Source: Ectopseudomonas mendocina
Lineage (GTDB): Bacteria; Pseudomonadota; Gammaproteobacteria; Pseudomonadales; Pseudomonadaceae
Direction: 5' to 3'
Length of the DNA stretch: 64,000 nt
NCBI RefSeq assembly: GCF_016008875.1
Contig: NZ_JADTQG010000011.1
Span: 151,243 to 215,242 of the forward strand
The position numbers were made by a program, and so were the translations under genes. The notes beneath the pieces were generated by a model, which was given only the letters and a program-made list of their open reading frames with translations, had not been told where the DNA came from and ran no database searches. Below, piece after piece: positions 10,895 through 19,043 of the stretch (its first letter is position 1; each line of letters starts with the position of its first letter).

Positions 10895-12340
10895 ATGCAA
10901 TGGGAAACCGTGATCGGGCTCGAGATTCACGCTCAGCTCAGCACCCAATCGAAGATTTTCTCGGCAAGCGCCACCACCTTCGGCGCCGAGCCCAACACCC
11001 AGGCCAGCCTGGTCGACCTCGGCATGCCCGGAACCCTGCCGGTGCTCAACGCCGAAGCCGTGCGCATGGCCTGCCAGTTCGGCCTGGCCATCGACGCCGA
11101 AATCGCCGAGCGTAACGTCTTCGCGCGCAAGAACTACTTCTACCCGGACCTGCCGAAGGGCTATCAGACCAGCCAGATGGATCACCCCATCGTCGGCAAG
11201 GGCTTCCTCGACATCACCCTGGAAGACGGCACCGTCAAACGCATCGGCATCACCCGTGCGCACCTGGAAGAGGATGCGGGCAAGAGCCTGCACGAAGACT
11301 TCCACGGCATGAGCGGCATCGACCTGAACCGCGCCGGCACGCCGCTGCTGGAAATCGTTTCCGAGCCGGACATCCGCTCGGCCAAGGAAGCGGTGGCCTA
11401 CGTCAAGGCCATCCACGCTCTGGTGCGTTACCTGGGCATCTGCGACGGCAACATGGCCGAAGGCTCGCTGCGCTGCGACTGCAACGTCTCGGTTCGCCCG
11501 AAGGGCCAGGCCGAGTTCGGCACCCGCGCCGAGATCAAGAACGTCAACTCGTTCCGCTTCATTGAAAAGGCGATCAACCATGAAGTGCAGCGCCAGATCG
11601 AGCTGATCGAGGACGGCGGCAAGGTGGTGCAGGAAACCCGCCTATACGATCCCAACAAGGATCAGACCCGCTCCATGCGCAGCAAGGAAGAAGCCAACGA
11701 CTACCGTTACTTCCCCTGCCCGGACCTGCTGCCGGTGGTCATCGAGCGCAGCTTCCTCGACGAACTGCGCGCCGCGCTGCCCGAGCTGCCGCCGCAGAAG
11801 CGCGAGCGTTTCGAGAGTCAGTTCGGCCTGTCCACCTACGACGCCAGCGTGCTCAGCGCCAGCCGCGAAATGGCCGATTACTTCGAAGCGGTCGAGAAAG
11901 CCTGCGGCGATGCCAAGCTGGCCGCCAACTGGGTGATGGGCGAGCTGTCCAGCCTGCTCAATAAAGAGGGCCTGGAGATCGAGCAGTCGCCGGTGTCCGC
12001 CGAGCAACTGGGCGGCATGATCCTGCGCATCAAGGACAACACCATCAGCGGCAAGATCGCCAAGATGGTGTTCGAGGCCATGGCGGCCGGTGAAGGCAGC
12101 GCCGATGCGATCATCGAGAGCAAGGGCCTCAAGCAGGTCACCGACAGCGGCGCCATCGAGAAGATGCTCGATGAGGTGCTGGCGGCCAACGCCGAGCAGG
12201 TCGAGCAGTACCGCGCCAGCGACGAAGCCAAGCGCGGCAAGATGTTCGGCTTCTTCGTCGGCCAGGCAATGAAAGCCTCCAAGGGCAAGGCCAACCCGGG
12301 GCAAGTGAACGAACTGCTGAAGAAGAAGCTCGAAGGCTGA
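10895..12340 (+). CDS. gatB: Amidotransferase subunit GatB
   Basis: A 481-residue kinase-like and tRNA-binding subunit that activates the mischarged aminoacyl group with ATP. The N-terminal [21 protein letters not shown] and internal [17 protein letters not shown] are family hallmarks, and the C-terminal YqeY-like helical tail (from about residue 410) is present. It starts 11 bp after gatA behind GAGGA. A rho-independent terminator follows 23 bp after the stop, closing the gatCAB operon. Confidence 0.98.
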   Translation: MQWETVIGLEIHAQLSTQSKIFSASATTFGAEPNTQASLVDLGMPGTLPVLNAEAVRMACQFGLAIDAEIAERNVFARKNYFYPDLPKGYQTSQMDHPIVGKGFLDITLEDGTVKRIGITRAHLEEDAGKSLHEDFHGMSGIDLNRAGTPLLEIVSEPDIRSAKEAVAYVKAIHALVRYLGICDGNMAEGSLRCDCNVSVRPKGQAEFGTRAEIKNVNSFRFIEKAINHEVQRQIELIEDGGKVVQETRLYDPNKDQTRSMRSKEEANDYRYFPCPDLLPVVIERSFLDELRAALPELPPQKRERFESQFGLSTYDASVLSASREMADYFEAVEKACGDAKLAANWVMGELSSLLNKEGLEIEQSPVSAEQLGGMILRIKDNTISGKIAKMVFEAMAAGEGSADAIIESKGLKQVTDSGAIEKMLDEVLAANAEQVEQYRASDEAKRGKMFGFFVGQAMKASKGKANPGQVNELLKKKLEG

Positions 12341-12362
12341 GCCAGACCGGTTCGCTTGATAC

Positions 12363-12394
12363 TGAAAAACGCCGGGTTCCGCCGGCGTTTTTTT
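12363..12394 (+). terminator. Rho-independent terminator of gatCAB
   Basis: AACGCCGG, a six-base loop and CCGGCGTT form an 8-bp GC-rich stem followed by an uninterrupted T run (12388-12394). It lies just after gatB and immediately before the first ATG of the next gene. Confidence 0.85.
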
Positions 12395-12409
12395 ATGGGG
12401 AAACAACAG

Positions 12410-12832
12410 ATGACGATCCGTAGCCCGGATGCAATCCGGGAACCTTCATTGCCCCGGATTGCATCCGGGCTACGCACCTGCATTCTACTTGCCGCCCTCG
12501 CCGCACTCGGCGGCTGCTCCACCTTCGGCGGCAGCGCAGGCGACAGCGAAACCGGCAAGGCCTCCTACTATGCCCAGGCGCACCACGGCAAACGCACTGC
12601 CAGCGGCGAGCGCTTCGATCAGAGCGCGCTGACCGCTGCGCATCGCACCCTGCCGTTCGGCACACGTGTGCGGGTGACCAACCTGAACAATGAACGTAGC
12701 GTCGTATTGCGCATCAATGATCGTGGGCCCTTCGTACGCGGCCGCGTGATCGACGTTTCACGCGCCGCCGCCGTGCGCCTGGACATGCTGCGCGCAGGCG
12801 TGGTGCCGGTACGGGTCGAGGCGCTGGACTGA
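12410..12832 (+). CDS. RlpA-like double-psi beta-barrel lipoprotein with REP-encoded N-terminus
   Basis: A protein of about 140 residues. The sequence from [19 protein letters not shown] through [11 protein letters not shown] to [16 protein letters not shown] is the double-psi beta-barrel of the RlpA lytic transglycosylase family, which cleaves naked glycan strands at the septum. There is no SPOR domain. [11 protein letters not shown] is a good lipobox, so it should be outer-membrane anchored. The start is ambiguous: ATG 12410 has GGGGAAA nine bases upstream, while ATG 12395 follows the T run of the terminator. The segment before the hydrophobic stretch is encoded by a perfect REP palindrome (12420-12473), giving a long atypical n-region. 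Confidence 0.75.
   Translation: MTIRSPDAIREPSLPRIASGLRTCILLAALAALGGCSTFGGSAGDSETGKASYYAQAHHGKRTASGERFDQSALTAAHRTLPFGTRVRVTNLNNERSVVLRINDRGPFVRGRVIDVSRAAAVRLDMLRAGVVPVRVEALD
12420..12473. repeat. REP palindrome, GTAGCCCGGAT type, inside a coding start
   Basis: Two 21-base arms, 12420-12440 (begins GTAGCCCGGATGCAATC) and 12453-12473, are perfect inverted copies around a 12-base loop. This is a Pseudomonas REP-type palindrome; a half copy with one difference occurs at 21550-21571. It is read in frame as the N-terminus of the RlpA-like lipoprotein. Confidence 0.85.
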
Positions 12833-12923
12833 CCAACAATTGGCAACAAAATCTTTCTGCAGCATCTGGCGGCGCACAACGCCATCGCTACACTAGCCGC
12901 ACTTTTTCCGGAGCTACCCTGCA

Positions 12924-14018
12924 ATGACCCTGATGACCTATGTCTACCTGATCGCCGGCCTGGTGCTGCTGGTCGCTGGCGCCGAAGTGCTGGTGCGCGG
13001 CGCCGCCAAGCTGGCCGCCCAGTTCGGCATTCCGCCGCTGGTAATCGGCCTGACCGTGGTGGCTTTCGGCACCAGCGCCCCGGAAACAGCGGTCAGCGTG
13101 CAGTCAGCCTTCAACGGCAGCGGCGACCTGGCCATCGGCAACGTGATCGGCAGCAATATCGCCAACGTCCTGCTGATCCTCGGTGTGACGGCCCTGGTCG
13201 CGCCGCTGATCGTCTCGCGCCAGTTGATCCGCCTCGATGTGCCGATCATGATCGGCGCCAGCCTGGTGGTCTATGCGCTGGCCTGGGACGGCGCGCTGAG
13301 TCGCCTCGACGGCGCCCTGCTGTTCGCCGGCGTGCTGACCTACACCGGTTTTCTGATCTACAGCGCGCGCAAGGAGAACAAGAACGAGGATGACGAGTTC
13401 GCCAAGGAGTTCGGCCTCGACGAAGCGCCCAAACCCTATGCCTGGGCGATCAACCTGGGCCTGGTCATCGCGGGCCTGGTGCTGCTGGTGGTGGGCTCCA
13501 ACTTCCTGGTCGAAGGCGCCGTGCAACTGGCTCGCGCCCTGGGGCTTTCGGAGCTGGTGATCGGCCTGACGGTGATCGCCATCGGCACCTCGCTGCCGGA
13601 GCTGGCCACCTCGATCATCGCGGCCTTCAAGGGCGAGCGCGACATCGCCGTGGGCAATATCGTCGGCAGCAACATCTTCAACCTGCTGTGCGTGCTGGGC
13701 CTGGCCTCGCTGGTTTCGCCGGCAGCCATTCCGGTAGCCGCCAATGCGCTGGCCTTCGACTTCCCGGTGATGATTGCCGTGGCGGTGGCCTGCCTGCCGA
13801 TCTTCTTCACCGGCTATCGCATCAACCGCTGGGAAGGTCTGCTATTCCTCGCCTACTACGTGGCCTACACCCTGTATCTGGTGCTGTTCAGCACCGGCCG
13901 CCCGCAGGCCGAAACCTTCGGTGACGCAATGATCGGCTATGTGCTGCCGCTCACCGTCATCACCCTGGTGATCATTGCCGGGCGTGCCTGGCACAAACAA
14001 CGTGGCGAACAGGTGTGA
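12924..14018 (+). CDS. Calcium/sodium antiporter (YrbG family)
   Basis: A 364-residue inner-membrane cation exchanger of the CaCA superfamily with about ten membrane segments. The duplicated alpha-repeats are explicit: GLTVVAFGTSAPETAVSV with GNVIGSNIANVLLILG in the first half, and GLTVIAIGTSLPELATSI with GNIVGSNIFNLLCVLG in the second. These carry the acidic ion-binding residues. A cytoplasmic acidic loop (KENKNEDDEF) joins the halves. The ATG at 12924 is preceded by GGAG; ATG 12933 is possible. The next gene begins 2 bp after the stop, so the two are probably co-transcribed. Confidence 0.92.
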   Translation: MTLMTYVYLIAGLVLLVAGAEVLVRGAAKLAAQFGIPPLVIGLTVVAFGTSAPETAVSVQSAFNGSGDLAIGNVIGSNIANVLLILGVTALVAPLIVSRQLIRLDVPIMIGASLVVYALAWDGALSRLDGALLFAGVLTYTGFLIYSARKENKNEDDEFAKEFGLDEAPKPYAWAINLGLVIAGLVLLVVGSNFLVEGAVQLARALGLSELVIGLTVIAIGTSLPELATSIIAAFKGERDIAVGNIVGSNIFNLLCVLGLASLVSPAAIPVAANALAFDFPVMIAVAVACLPIFFTGYRINRWEGLLFLAYYVAYTLYLVLFSTGRPQAETFGDAMIGYVLPLTVITLVIIAGRAWHKQRGEQV

Positions 14019-14020
14019 GC

Positions 14021-14410
14021 ATGAGCGAGAACCATGACCGCGGGCTGCAGGTACGCCGTGAGGTGATGGGCGACGCCTTCGTCGACCGTGCCCTGGGCAA
14101 TGCCACCGAGCTCACCCAGCCGCTGCAGGATTTCGTCAACGAGCATGCCTGGGGCGGCGTTTGGACGCGCAGCGGCCTGCCGCGCGCGACGCGCAGCCTG
14201 ATCACCCTGGCTGCGCTCACCGCATTGAAATGCCCGCAGGAACTCAAGGGCCACGTGCGTGGCGCGCTGAACAACGGCTGCACCGTCGAGGAAATTCGCG
14301 AAACCCTGCTGCACTGCGCGGTGTATGCCGGCGTGCCGGCCAGCATCGATGCCTTCCGCGCGGCGCAGGAGGTGATCGACGAATGGCAGCGCAACGCATC
14401 TGAAACCTAG
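14021..14410 (+). CDS. Carboxymuconolactone decarboxylase family protein (PcaC-like)
   Basis: A 129-residue all-helical protein of the CMD/AhpD superfamily. The stretch HVRGALNNGCTVEEIRETLLHCAVYAGVPAS closely follows the PcaC pattern (gamma-carboxymuconolactone decarboxylase). No other protocatechuate genes are nearby, so true PcaC activity is unproven and a general CMD-fold role is equally likely. Two cysteines sit in this segment, but not in the CxxC of AhpD. It starts 2 bp after the antiporter stop; a GTG at 14015 overlapping that stop is the alternative start. Confidence 0.8.
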   Translation: MSENHDRGLQVRREVMGDAFVDRALGNATELTQPLQDFVNEHAWGGVWTRSGLPRATRSLITLAALTALKCPQELKGHVRGALNNGCTVEEIRETLLHCAVYAGVPASIDAFRAAQEVIDEWQRNASET

Positions 14411-14471
14411 CAGCCCGCCTGCGTACCCATGCAGTGGAACATGAGGCGCATCGGGCGTTCTGGCTCAGCCT

Positions 14472-14488
14472 CTGAGGAAAAACCTCAG
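14472..14488. terminator. Short hairpin between convergent genes
   Basis: CTGAGG-AAAAA-CCTCAG forms a 6-bp stem overlapping the stop codon of the minus-strand gene at 14485. It lies in the 74-bp gap after the PcaC-like gene. There is no strong T run, so terminator function is weakly supported. Confidence 0.3.
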
Positions 14489-15006
14489 ATGTGCTGGCGA
14501 ACCTGACGCATATCAGGCCCCAGTTCAGCCAGCAGGGCCTGGATCATCGGCTCATCCGGCCACCAGTTGCAGAAGCCAACCCCCAGATTGCCGAAGGCCC
14601 AGGGCATGGGCAGGAACTGCCAGTCGTGCAGGCGTCCGGCCCGTTTACAGGCCGGGCAGCTCAGCGTCGCATCGTCGTGCCCGGCGAACCAGTTGCCGAC
14701 AGCCTCGTCCCAGACGATTTCATCAGCCGCGCTGACCTGCTGACAGCTCGGGCAGGCCAATCCTTCCACGCCACTGTCGCCCGCATGGAATACGGTACGC
14801 TCTTGTACGAGCTGAACGCCGCAGTAGTCGATACCCTGGTCGAATCCCTGCGCATTATCCCCCGGTAGATAGAGGCCACTGCGCGGGCAGACCTGCGCCG
14901 CGACGATCTTTCGCTCGATCATCCAGCCCAGCAGCGCCCGCCCCCGCACACGCGCCTGCTCGTCACTGGGACAGGTCACAACGAACCAGTGGATGGAATC
15001 ACTCAT
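14485..15006 (-). CDS. Unknown Cys-rich protein with two CxxC knuckles
   Basis: A 173-residue soluble protein that I cannot assign to a characterised family. It has no signal peptide or membrane segment. Two CxxC pairs, LACPSCQ and LSCPACK, about 35 residues apart, look like one four-Cys zinc-ribbon site. Further single cysteines and many tryptophans (GNWFAGHD, GFCNWWPDEP) suggest a compact metal-stabilised fold. The ATG at 15006 has AAGGAAAAG upstream. It lies alone between the convergent PcaC-like gene and the AEC transporter on the same strand, 43 bp further upstream. Related proteins in pseudomonads sometimes carry a transporter label that nothing in this sequence supports. Confidence 0.7.
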   Translation of the reverse strand: MSDSIHWFVVTCPSDEQARVRGRALLGWMIERKIVAAQVCPRSGLYLPGDNAQGFDQGIDYCGVQLVQERTVFHAGDSGVEGLACPSCQQVSAADEIVWDEAVGNWFAGHDDATLSCPACKRAGRLHDWQFLPMPWAFGNLGVGFCNWWPDEPMIQALLAELGPDMRQVRQHI

Positions 15007-15049
15007 TTTTCTTTTCCTTGAAAACCGAGTTCAGACGACTACCGAAACG

Positions 15050-15991
15050 CTAGATCCAACCACCCCACTGCAGCAACAGTAGACCGATATTGGTGGTGAC
15101 CACTGCCGCCAGGGTAGTGATGACGATGATGGCTGCCGCCAGCTCATGGTTGGCCCCCACCGCACGGGCCATGACGAAGCTGGCCGCCGCCGTCGGGCTG
15201 GCGAAATAGAGGAAGAGGATCGCCAGGTCCGCGCCGCGAAAGCCCAGCAGCCAGGCGCCGGAGGTACTCAGCAGGGGCAGCCAGACCATTTTCATCATGC
15301 CCGAGCCGATGGCGGTGCCGCTGCTGCGATGCAGCGACGCCAGGCTCAGCGTGCCGCCGATGCAGATCAGCGCCAGCGGCAGGGTCATCTGCGCGAAGTA
15401 CTCGGCCGAGGTCAGGAACCACTGCGGCAGCGGGATTTTCCAGTAGGCGATCGGCACCGCCATCAGCACGCCGATGATCATCGGATTGGTCACGATGCTG
15501 CGTACGATGGCCTTGGCACCGGGCTTTACGCCTGGGCTGTAGATGGCCAGTACGACGGCCGAGAGCGCGTTGTAGCAGAGGATCACCAGCGCCGCGAGCA
15601 GTGAGCCGACCGAAAGACCGTAGTCACCGTACATACTGGTGGCCAGTGCCAGGCCGACGATGCCGTTGTTGCCGCGAAAGGCGCCTTGGGTGTAGATGCC
15701 GCGGTCTTCGAACGGCACCCGCCAGATCGCCCAGGCCCAGGCCACGAAGAACGAGGCCACGGTGGCCAGGAAGAAGTAGGTCAGCAACTGCGGCTGCATG
15801 GCCGCATCCAGGTCGGCCTTGACCACCCCAAGAAACAACAGGGTCGGCATGGTGCCGCGAAACACCAGGCTCGAGGCTGTGTCGATGAAGGACGTATCGA
15901 TCCAGCGCACACGTTTGAGCACCACGCCGAGAAACAGCATGGCGAACACGGGCGCGGTAATGGCGAGAGTTTGTGCAGCGACGGCGAGCAT
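15050..15991 (-). CDS. AEC family transporter (auxin/malonate efflux carrier type)
   Basis: A 313-residue inner-membrane permease with about ten hydrophobic segments in the AEC arrangement of two five-helix halves. GAFRGNNGIVGLALA and NPMIIGVLMAVPIAYWKIPLP are typical family segments. Members export small carboxylates or similar compounds; the substrate is unknown here. A palindrome TTAGCTGGCTAA lies 30-41 bp before the ATG and resembles one before the Bcr-type exporter at 27693. No transport partner or catabolic gene is adjacent. Confidence 0.85.
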   Translation of the reverse strand: MLAVAAQTLAITAPVFAMLFLGVVLKRVRWIDTSFIDTASSLVFRGTMPTLLFLGVVKADLDAAMQPQLLTYFFLATVASFFVAWAWAIWRVPFEDRGIYTQGAFRGNNGIVGLALATSMYGDYGLSVGSLLAALVILCYNALSAVVLAIYSPGVKPGAKAIVRSIVTNPMIIGVLMAVPIAYWKIPLPQWFLTSAEYFAQMTLPLALICIGGTLSLASLHRSSGTAIGSGMMKMVWLPLLSTSGAWLLGFRGADLAILFLYFASPTAAASFVMARAVGANHELAAAIIVITTLAAVVTTNIGLLLLQWGGWI

Positions 15992-16020
15992 AGGGCACCA
16001 GAGTTGTCTGACGACCTATG

Positions 16021-16032
16021 TTAGCTGGCTAA
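16021..16032. promoter_or_regulatory. TTAGCTGGCTAA palindrome upstream of the AEC transporter
   Basis: TTAGC-TG-GCTAA is a perfect 5-bp-arm dyad located 30-41 bp upstream of the AEC gene's ATG, where an operator overlapping a promoter would be. Eleven of 12 bases match the site at 27693-27704 upstream of a drug exporter. The cognate regulator is unknown. Confidence 0.4.
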
Positions 16033-16074
16033 GCATTTATCGGCCATGGGCACAGGTTGCCAATATTCGCTCGC

Positions 16075-16154
16075 GTAGGACGGCTGGGCGGCATTCCGCT
16101 TCAGCCGCGATTAGGCCGGTAAGCCAGACGTTTCGCGGCTAAAGCCGCTCCTAC
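16075..16154. repeat. REP doublet (REPIN-like), GTAGGA...TCCTAC type
   Basis: An 80-bp block begins GTAGGACGG and ends CCGCTCCTAC. It contains TCAGCCGCGAT and TTTCGCGGCTAAAGCCGC in opposite orientations, as expected of two REP sequences facing each other. It lies downstream of roxR and upstream of the AEC gene's regulatory region. A related single copy starts at 63975. Confidence 0.7.
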
Positions 16155-16191
16155 AAAAAAGCGCGCAGCACGCCCGATACGCTGCAGCGCA

Positions 16192-16752
16192 TCAGCGGCG
16201 AACCGGGCGCTTCTGCAGCTTGCGCTGCAAGGTACGGCGGTGCATGCCGAGGGCGCGGGCAGTAGCAGAGATGTTGCCCTCGTGCTCGGCCAGCACGCGC
16301 TGGATGTGTTCCCACTGCAGGCGGTCCACCGACATCGGGTTTTCCGGCACCAGACTGTCGAGGTCGGCGTGTTCGGAAAGCAGCGCGGTAAGCACGTCGT
16401 CGGCATCGGCCGGCTTGCACAGATAGTTGGCCGCGCCGCGCTTGATGGCCTCCACCGCGGTGGCGATGCTGGAGTAGCCGGTGAGAATCACCACGCGCAT
16501 CTCGGCGTCCAGCTCCAGCAGCTTGGGCAGCAGTACCAGGCCGGAGTCGCCTTCCATCTTCAGGTCGACCACGGCGTAATCCGGCAGATCGTCCTTGGCC
16601 AGGGCCAGGCCCTCTTCGGCGCTGGACGCGGTGGAGACGCGCAGGCCGCGGCGACTCATGGCGCGCGCCATCACGCGAGTGAAGGTGGGATCATCATCCA
16701 CCAGCAGCAGATGCGGATGCTCTTCGCCTTCGAACAGGGATTCTTCGCTCAT
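16192..16752 (-). CDS. roxR: Response regulator RoxR (RegA/ActR family)
   Basis: A 186-residue two-domain regulator. The receiver domain has the acidic pocket DDD at 19-21, phospho-acceptor D63 (VVDLKMEG) and a T-loop ILTGYSS. The C-terminal Fis-type helix-turn-helix (NISATARALGMHRRTLQRKLQKRP) fits the RegA/ActR/RoxR family. Such regulators respond to redox state and control terminal oxidases such as the cyanide-insensitive oxidase. It starts 15 bp after the roxS stop, so the two form an operon in the order roxS-roxR. Confidence 0.92.
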   Translation of the reverse strand: MSEESLFEGEEHPHLLLVDDDPTFTRVMARAMSRRGLRVSTASSAEEGLALAKDDLPDYAVVDLKMEGDSGLVLLPKLLELDAEMRVVILTGYSSIATAVEAIKRGAANYLCKPADADDVLTALLSEHADLDSLVPENPMSVDRLQWEHIQRVLAEHEGNISATARALGMHRRTLQRKLQKRPVRR

Positions 16753-16767
16753 GCTTGGTTTTCCTAA

Positions 16768-18021
16768 TCAGGCCACGCCATAGGCACGCGGCAACTTCAA
16801 TTCGGTGAGGGTGCCGCCTTCTTCATGGTTATACAACTTAACCGTGCCACCAGCACGGGTGACGCTGGCCTGGCTGAGGAACAACCCCAGGCCGAAGCCC
16901 TTGCCCTTGGTGGTGAAGAAGGGTCGACCCAGCTGTTCGGCGATGGCCAGCGGCACGCCGACGCCATGGTCACGAATGCTCAGGCGCAGCCACTGATGAT
17001 CCCAGTCCAGGCAGATGTCGAGCTTGTCCGGGCAGGCATCGGCGGCATTGTTGAGCAGGTTGAGCAGCGCCTGGGTCAGGTCTGCCGGCGGCATGATGCG
17101 CGGCGGCGTGCCGCGGCCCAGGCACTGGTAGCGGTAGCTGGCCTCGGGGCGCATCAGGTGCCAGCGATTGAGGGTGGTTTCCAGCCACTCCACGCTGGAC
17201 TGCTCGATAACCGCCTGGCGCCGATCGTTCTCGGCGGCGCGCACCAGCTGTTGCAAGGTGAACTTGCACAGCTTGACCTGCTCCTGCAGCAGGGCCAGGT
17301 CGTCCTGCAGGGCGGGCGTGTCGCGGTACTCCTGGCGCAGTTCCTTGAGCAGCACGCTCATGGTGCCCAGCGGCGTGCCCAGTTCGTGGGCGGCGCCAGC
17401 GGCCTGGGTGGCCACGGCCAGCAGTTGTTGATCACGCAGGCTTTCCTCGCGGCGCTCTGCACGCAGCTCGTCCTGCCGACGCAGCTCCTCGGCCATTTTG
17501 GCGACGAAGAAGGTGATCAACGATGCCGCCAGGGCGAAGCTCAGCCACATGCCGTAGACCAGCAGGCTCTCGCGAGCGGCGGGCAGTTCGAGCGGGTGCG
17601 TCCACACCAGCAGCAGGGTATATCCAGTAAGGGCCAGGCCCGATAGCACGATGGTGAATAGCCAGGGCAGCGTCGCCGCGGCAATGGTTAGCGGCACCAG
17701 ATAGTAGGAGACGAAGGGATTGGTCGAACCGCCCGAGTAATACAGCAGCACACTATGGATGATCAGGTCGCAGCCCAGTTGTACCGCATACTCGACCTCG
17801 GTCACCGGCCAGGGGCCGCGCAGGCGCAGCGCCGTGCCCAGGCACAGCAGCAGAGAAACGCCAAGGGTGACCGATAACTGCAACCACGGCAGCGGTATCA
17901 TGCCCGATTTGTAGGCAAGCCCGACCGAGCCTGCCTGGGCGGCCAGCACCAGAATTCGAATGAGGGTCAGGCGCCAGAGATTCTGGCGACTGGCGGAGAG
18001 TAACTGCACAGGTTCGAGCAT
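16768..18021 (-). CDS. roxS: Sensor histidine kinase RoxS (RegB/PrrB family)
   Basis: A 417-residue membrane kinase with six N-terminal membrane segments (about residues 20-175), then a HisKA region with AAHELGTPLGTMS and an ATPase domain with NLLNNAADACPD, IRDHGVGVP and GKGFGLGLFLS. This layout is that of RegB/PrrB/RoxS, which sense electron flow or quinone redox state and phosphorylate RoxR. The start is ATG 18021 with TTGGAG six bases upstream; the frame stays open 28 codons further without hydrophobic or family features. Confidence 0.9.
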   Translation of the reverse strand: MLEPVQLLSASRQNLWRLTLIRILVLAAQAGSVGLAYKSGMIPLPWLQLSVTLGVSLLLCLGTALRLRGPWPVTEVEYAVQLGCDLIIHSVLLYYSGGSTNPFVSYYLVPLTIAAATLPWLFTIVLSGLALTGYTLLLVWTHPLELPAARESLLVYGMWLSFALAASLITFFVAKMAEELRRQDELRAERREESLRDQQLLAVATQAAGAAHELGTPLGTMSVLLKELRQEYRDTPALQDDLALLQEQVKLCKFTLQQLVRAAENDRRQAVIEQSSVEWLETTLNRWHLMRPEASYRYQCLGRGTPPRIMPPADLTQALLNLLNNAADACPDKLDICLDWDHQWLRLSIRDHGVGVPLAIAEQLGRPFFTTKGKGFGLGLFLSQASVTRAGGTVKLYNHEEGGTLTELKLPRAYGVA

Positions 18022-18213
18022 GGCGACTCCAATTGATCGCGGCGAGTATAACCAAGCCTGCTGCGGCCTTGCGCCGCTGCGGCAACCGGACGCACACCTC
18101 TGCACCCTGTTTGAACGCGCGAAAAAAACTCAAGCAGGTTTAACCCGAATCGTCACCTGTCTTCGTCTACCCTCGGGAAACGGCCATCAAGGCCACTGAA
18201 AAAGGAACTGCAC

Positions 18214-18927
18214 ATGCGCACCATGCCCCGTATCGCCTCCATCCTCGCCCTGACCATCGCCGGCCTGGCCAGTACAGGTCTGCTTGCCGACGAGGCGCGC
18301 TACAACCAGATCGCCCTGCGCGCCGAGGTGAACCAGGAGGTCGCCCACGACCTGATGCACGTCACCCTCTACACCGAAGCGCAGAACAGCGACCCGGCCA
18401 AGCTGGCAGCCGAGATCACCAACACCCTCAACAAGACCCTGGAGCAGGTACGCCAGGTACGCGGCGTTTCGGTCAAGCTGGGCAGCCGCAACAGCTATCC
18501 GGTGTATGACGACAAGGGGCAGAAGATCACCGCCTGGCGCGAGCGCGCCGAGGTGCGCATGGAAAGTGCCGACTTCGCTCGTCTGTCGGCCCTGACCGGC
18601 GACCTGCTGCAATCGATGAAGATGGCCGGCATGGACTTCAGCATCGCCACCGATACCCGCAAGACCCGCGAGGACGCCATGCTCAAGGACGCCGTCGACG
18701 CCTTCAAGGCACGCGCGCAACTGGCCACCGAAGCACTGGGCGGCAAGAGCTACAAGCTGGTCAACCTGAGCATCAGCACCGGGGGTTTCCAACCGCCGAT
18801 GGCCATGCGCAACTTCGAAGCCAAGGGCATGGCGATGATGGATGCAGCGCCCACGCCGCAGATCGAGGCCGGCACAAGCCAGGTCACGGTCAGCGCCGAT
18901 GGCGTCATCGAAGTGCAGATGCCCTGA
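18214..18927 (+). CDS. SIMPL domain (DUF541) periplasmic protein
   Basis: A 237-residue exported protein with an N-terminal signal peptide (hydrophobic 9-22, likely cleavage near LLADE) and a SIMPL/DUF541 domain (YNQIALRAEVNQEVAHDLMHVTLYTEAQ; final TVSADGVIEVQMP). Relatives such as E. coli YggE are linked to oxidative-stress tolerance, but the molecular role is unknown. AAGGA precedes the ATG. It is divergent from roxS over 192 bp and is followed by a strong hairpin at 18947. Confidence 0.85.
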   Translation: MRTMPRIASILALTIAGLASTGLLADEARYNQIALRAEVNQEVAHDLMHVTLYTEAQNSDPAKLAAEITNTLNKTLEQVRQVRGVSVKLGSRNSYPVYDDKGQKITAWRERAEVRMESADFARLSALTGDLLQSMKMAGMDFSIATDTRKTREDAMLKDAVDAFKARAQLATEALGGKSYKLVNLSISTGGFQPPMAMRNFEAKGMAMMDAAPTPQIEAGTSQVTVSADGVIEVQMP

Positions 18928-18946
18928 TCCCCGAGCGAAAACGAGA

Positions 18947-18976
18947 AAACGCCGTTATCGACGGATAACGGCGTTT
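18947..18976. terminator. Bidirectional terminator-like hairpin
   Basis: AAACGCCGTTATC and GATAACGGCGTTT are perfect 13-bp arms around a 4-base loop. The hairpin lies 19 bp after the SIMPL gene and 67 bp beyond the end of the convergent gene at 19044, and would serve both strands. The T run is built into the stem end. Confidence 0.75.
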
Positions 18977-19043
18977 CGCAGTCGTTGCCGACACTTACTC
19001 GAAAGCGTGGATAGAGACGCGCAACTGCCGGAGCCGCCTTACG

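Noticed and set aside
12356..12409. An upstream start (TTG) for the RlpA-like lipoprotein.
   Set aside because: It would place the coding start inside the gatCAB terminator hairpin and T run.
14021..14410. AhpD-type alkylhydroperoxidase.
   Set aside because: It lacks the CxxC motif of AhpD; the sequence instead follows the PcaC pattern.
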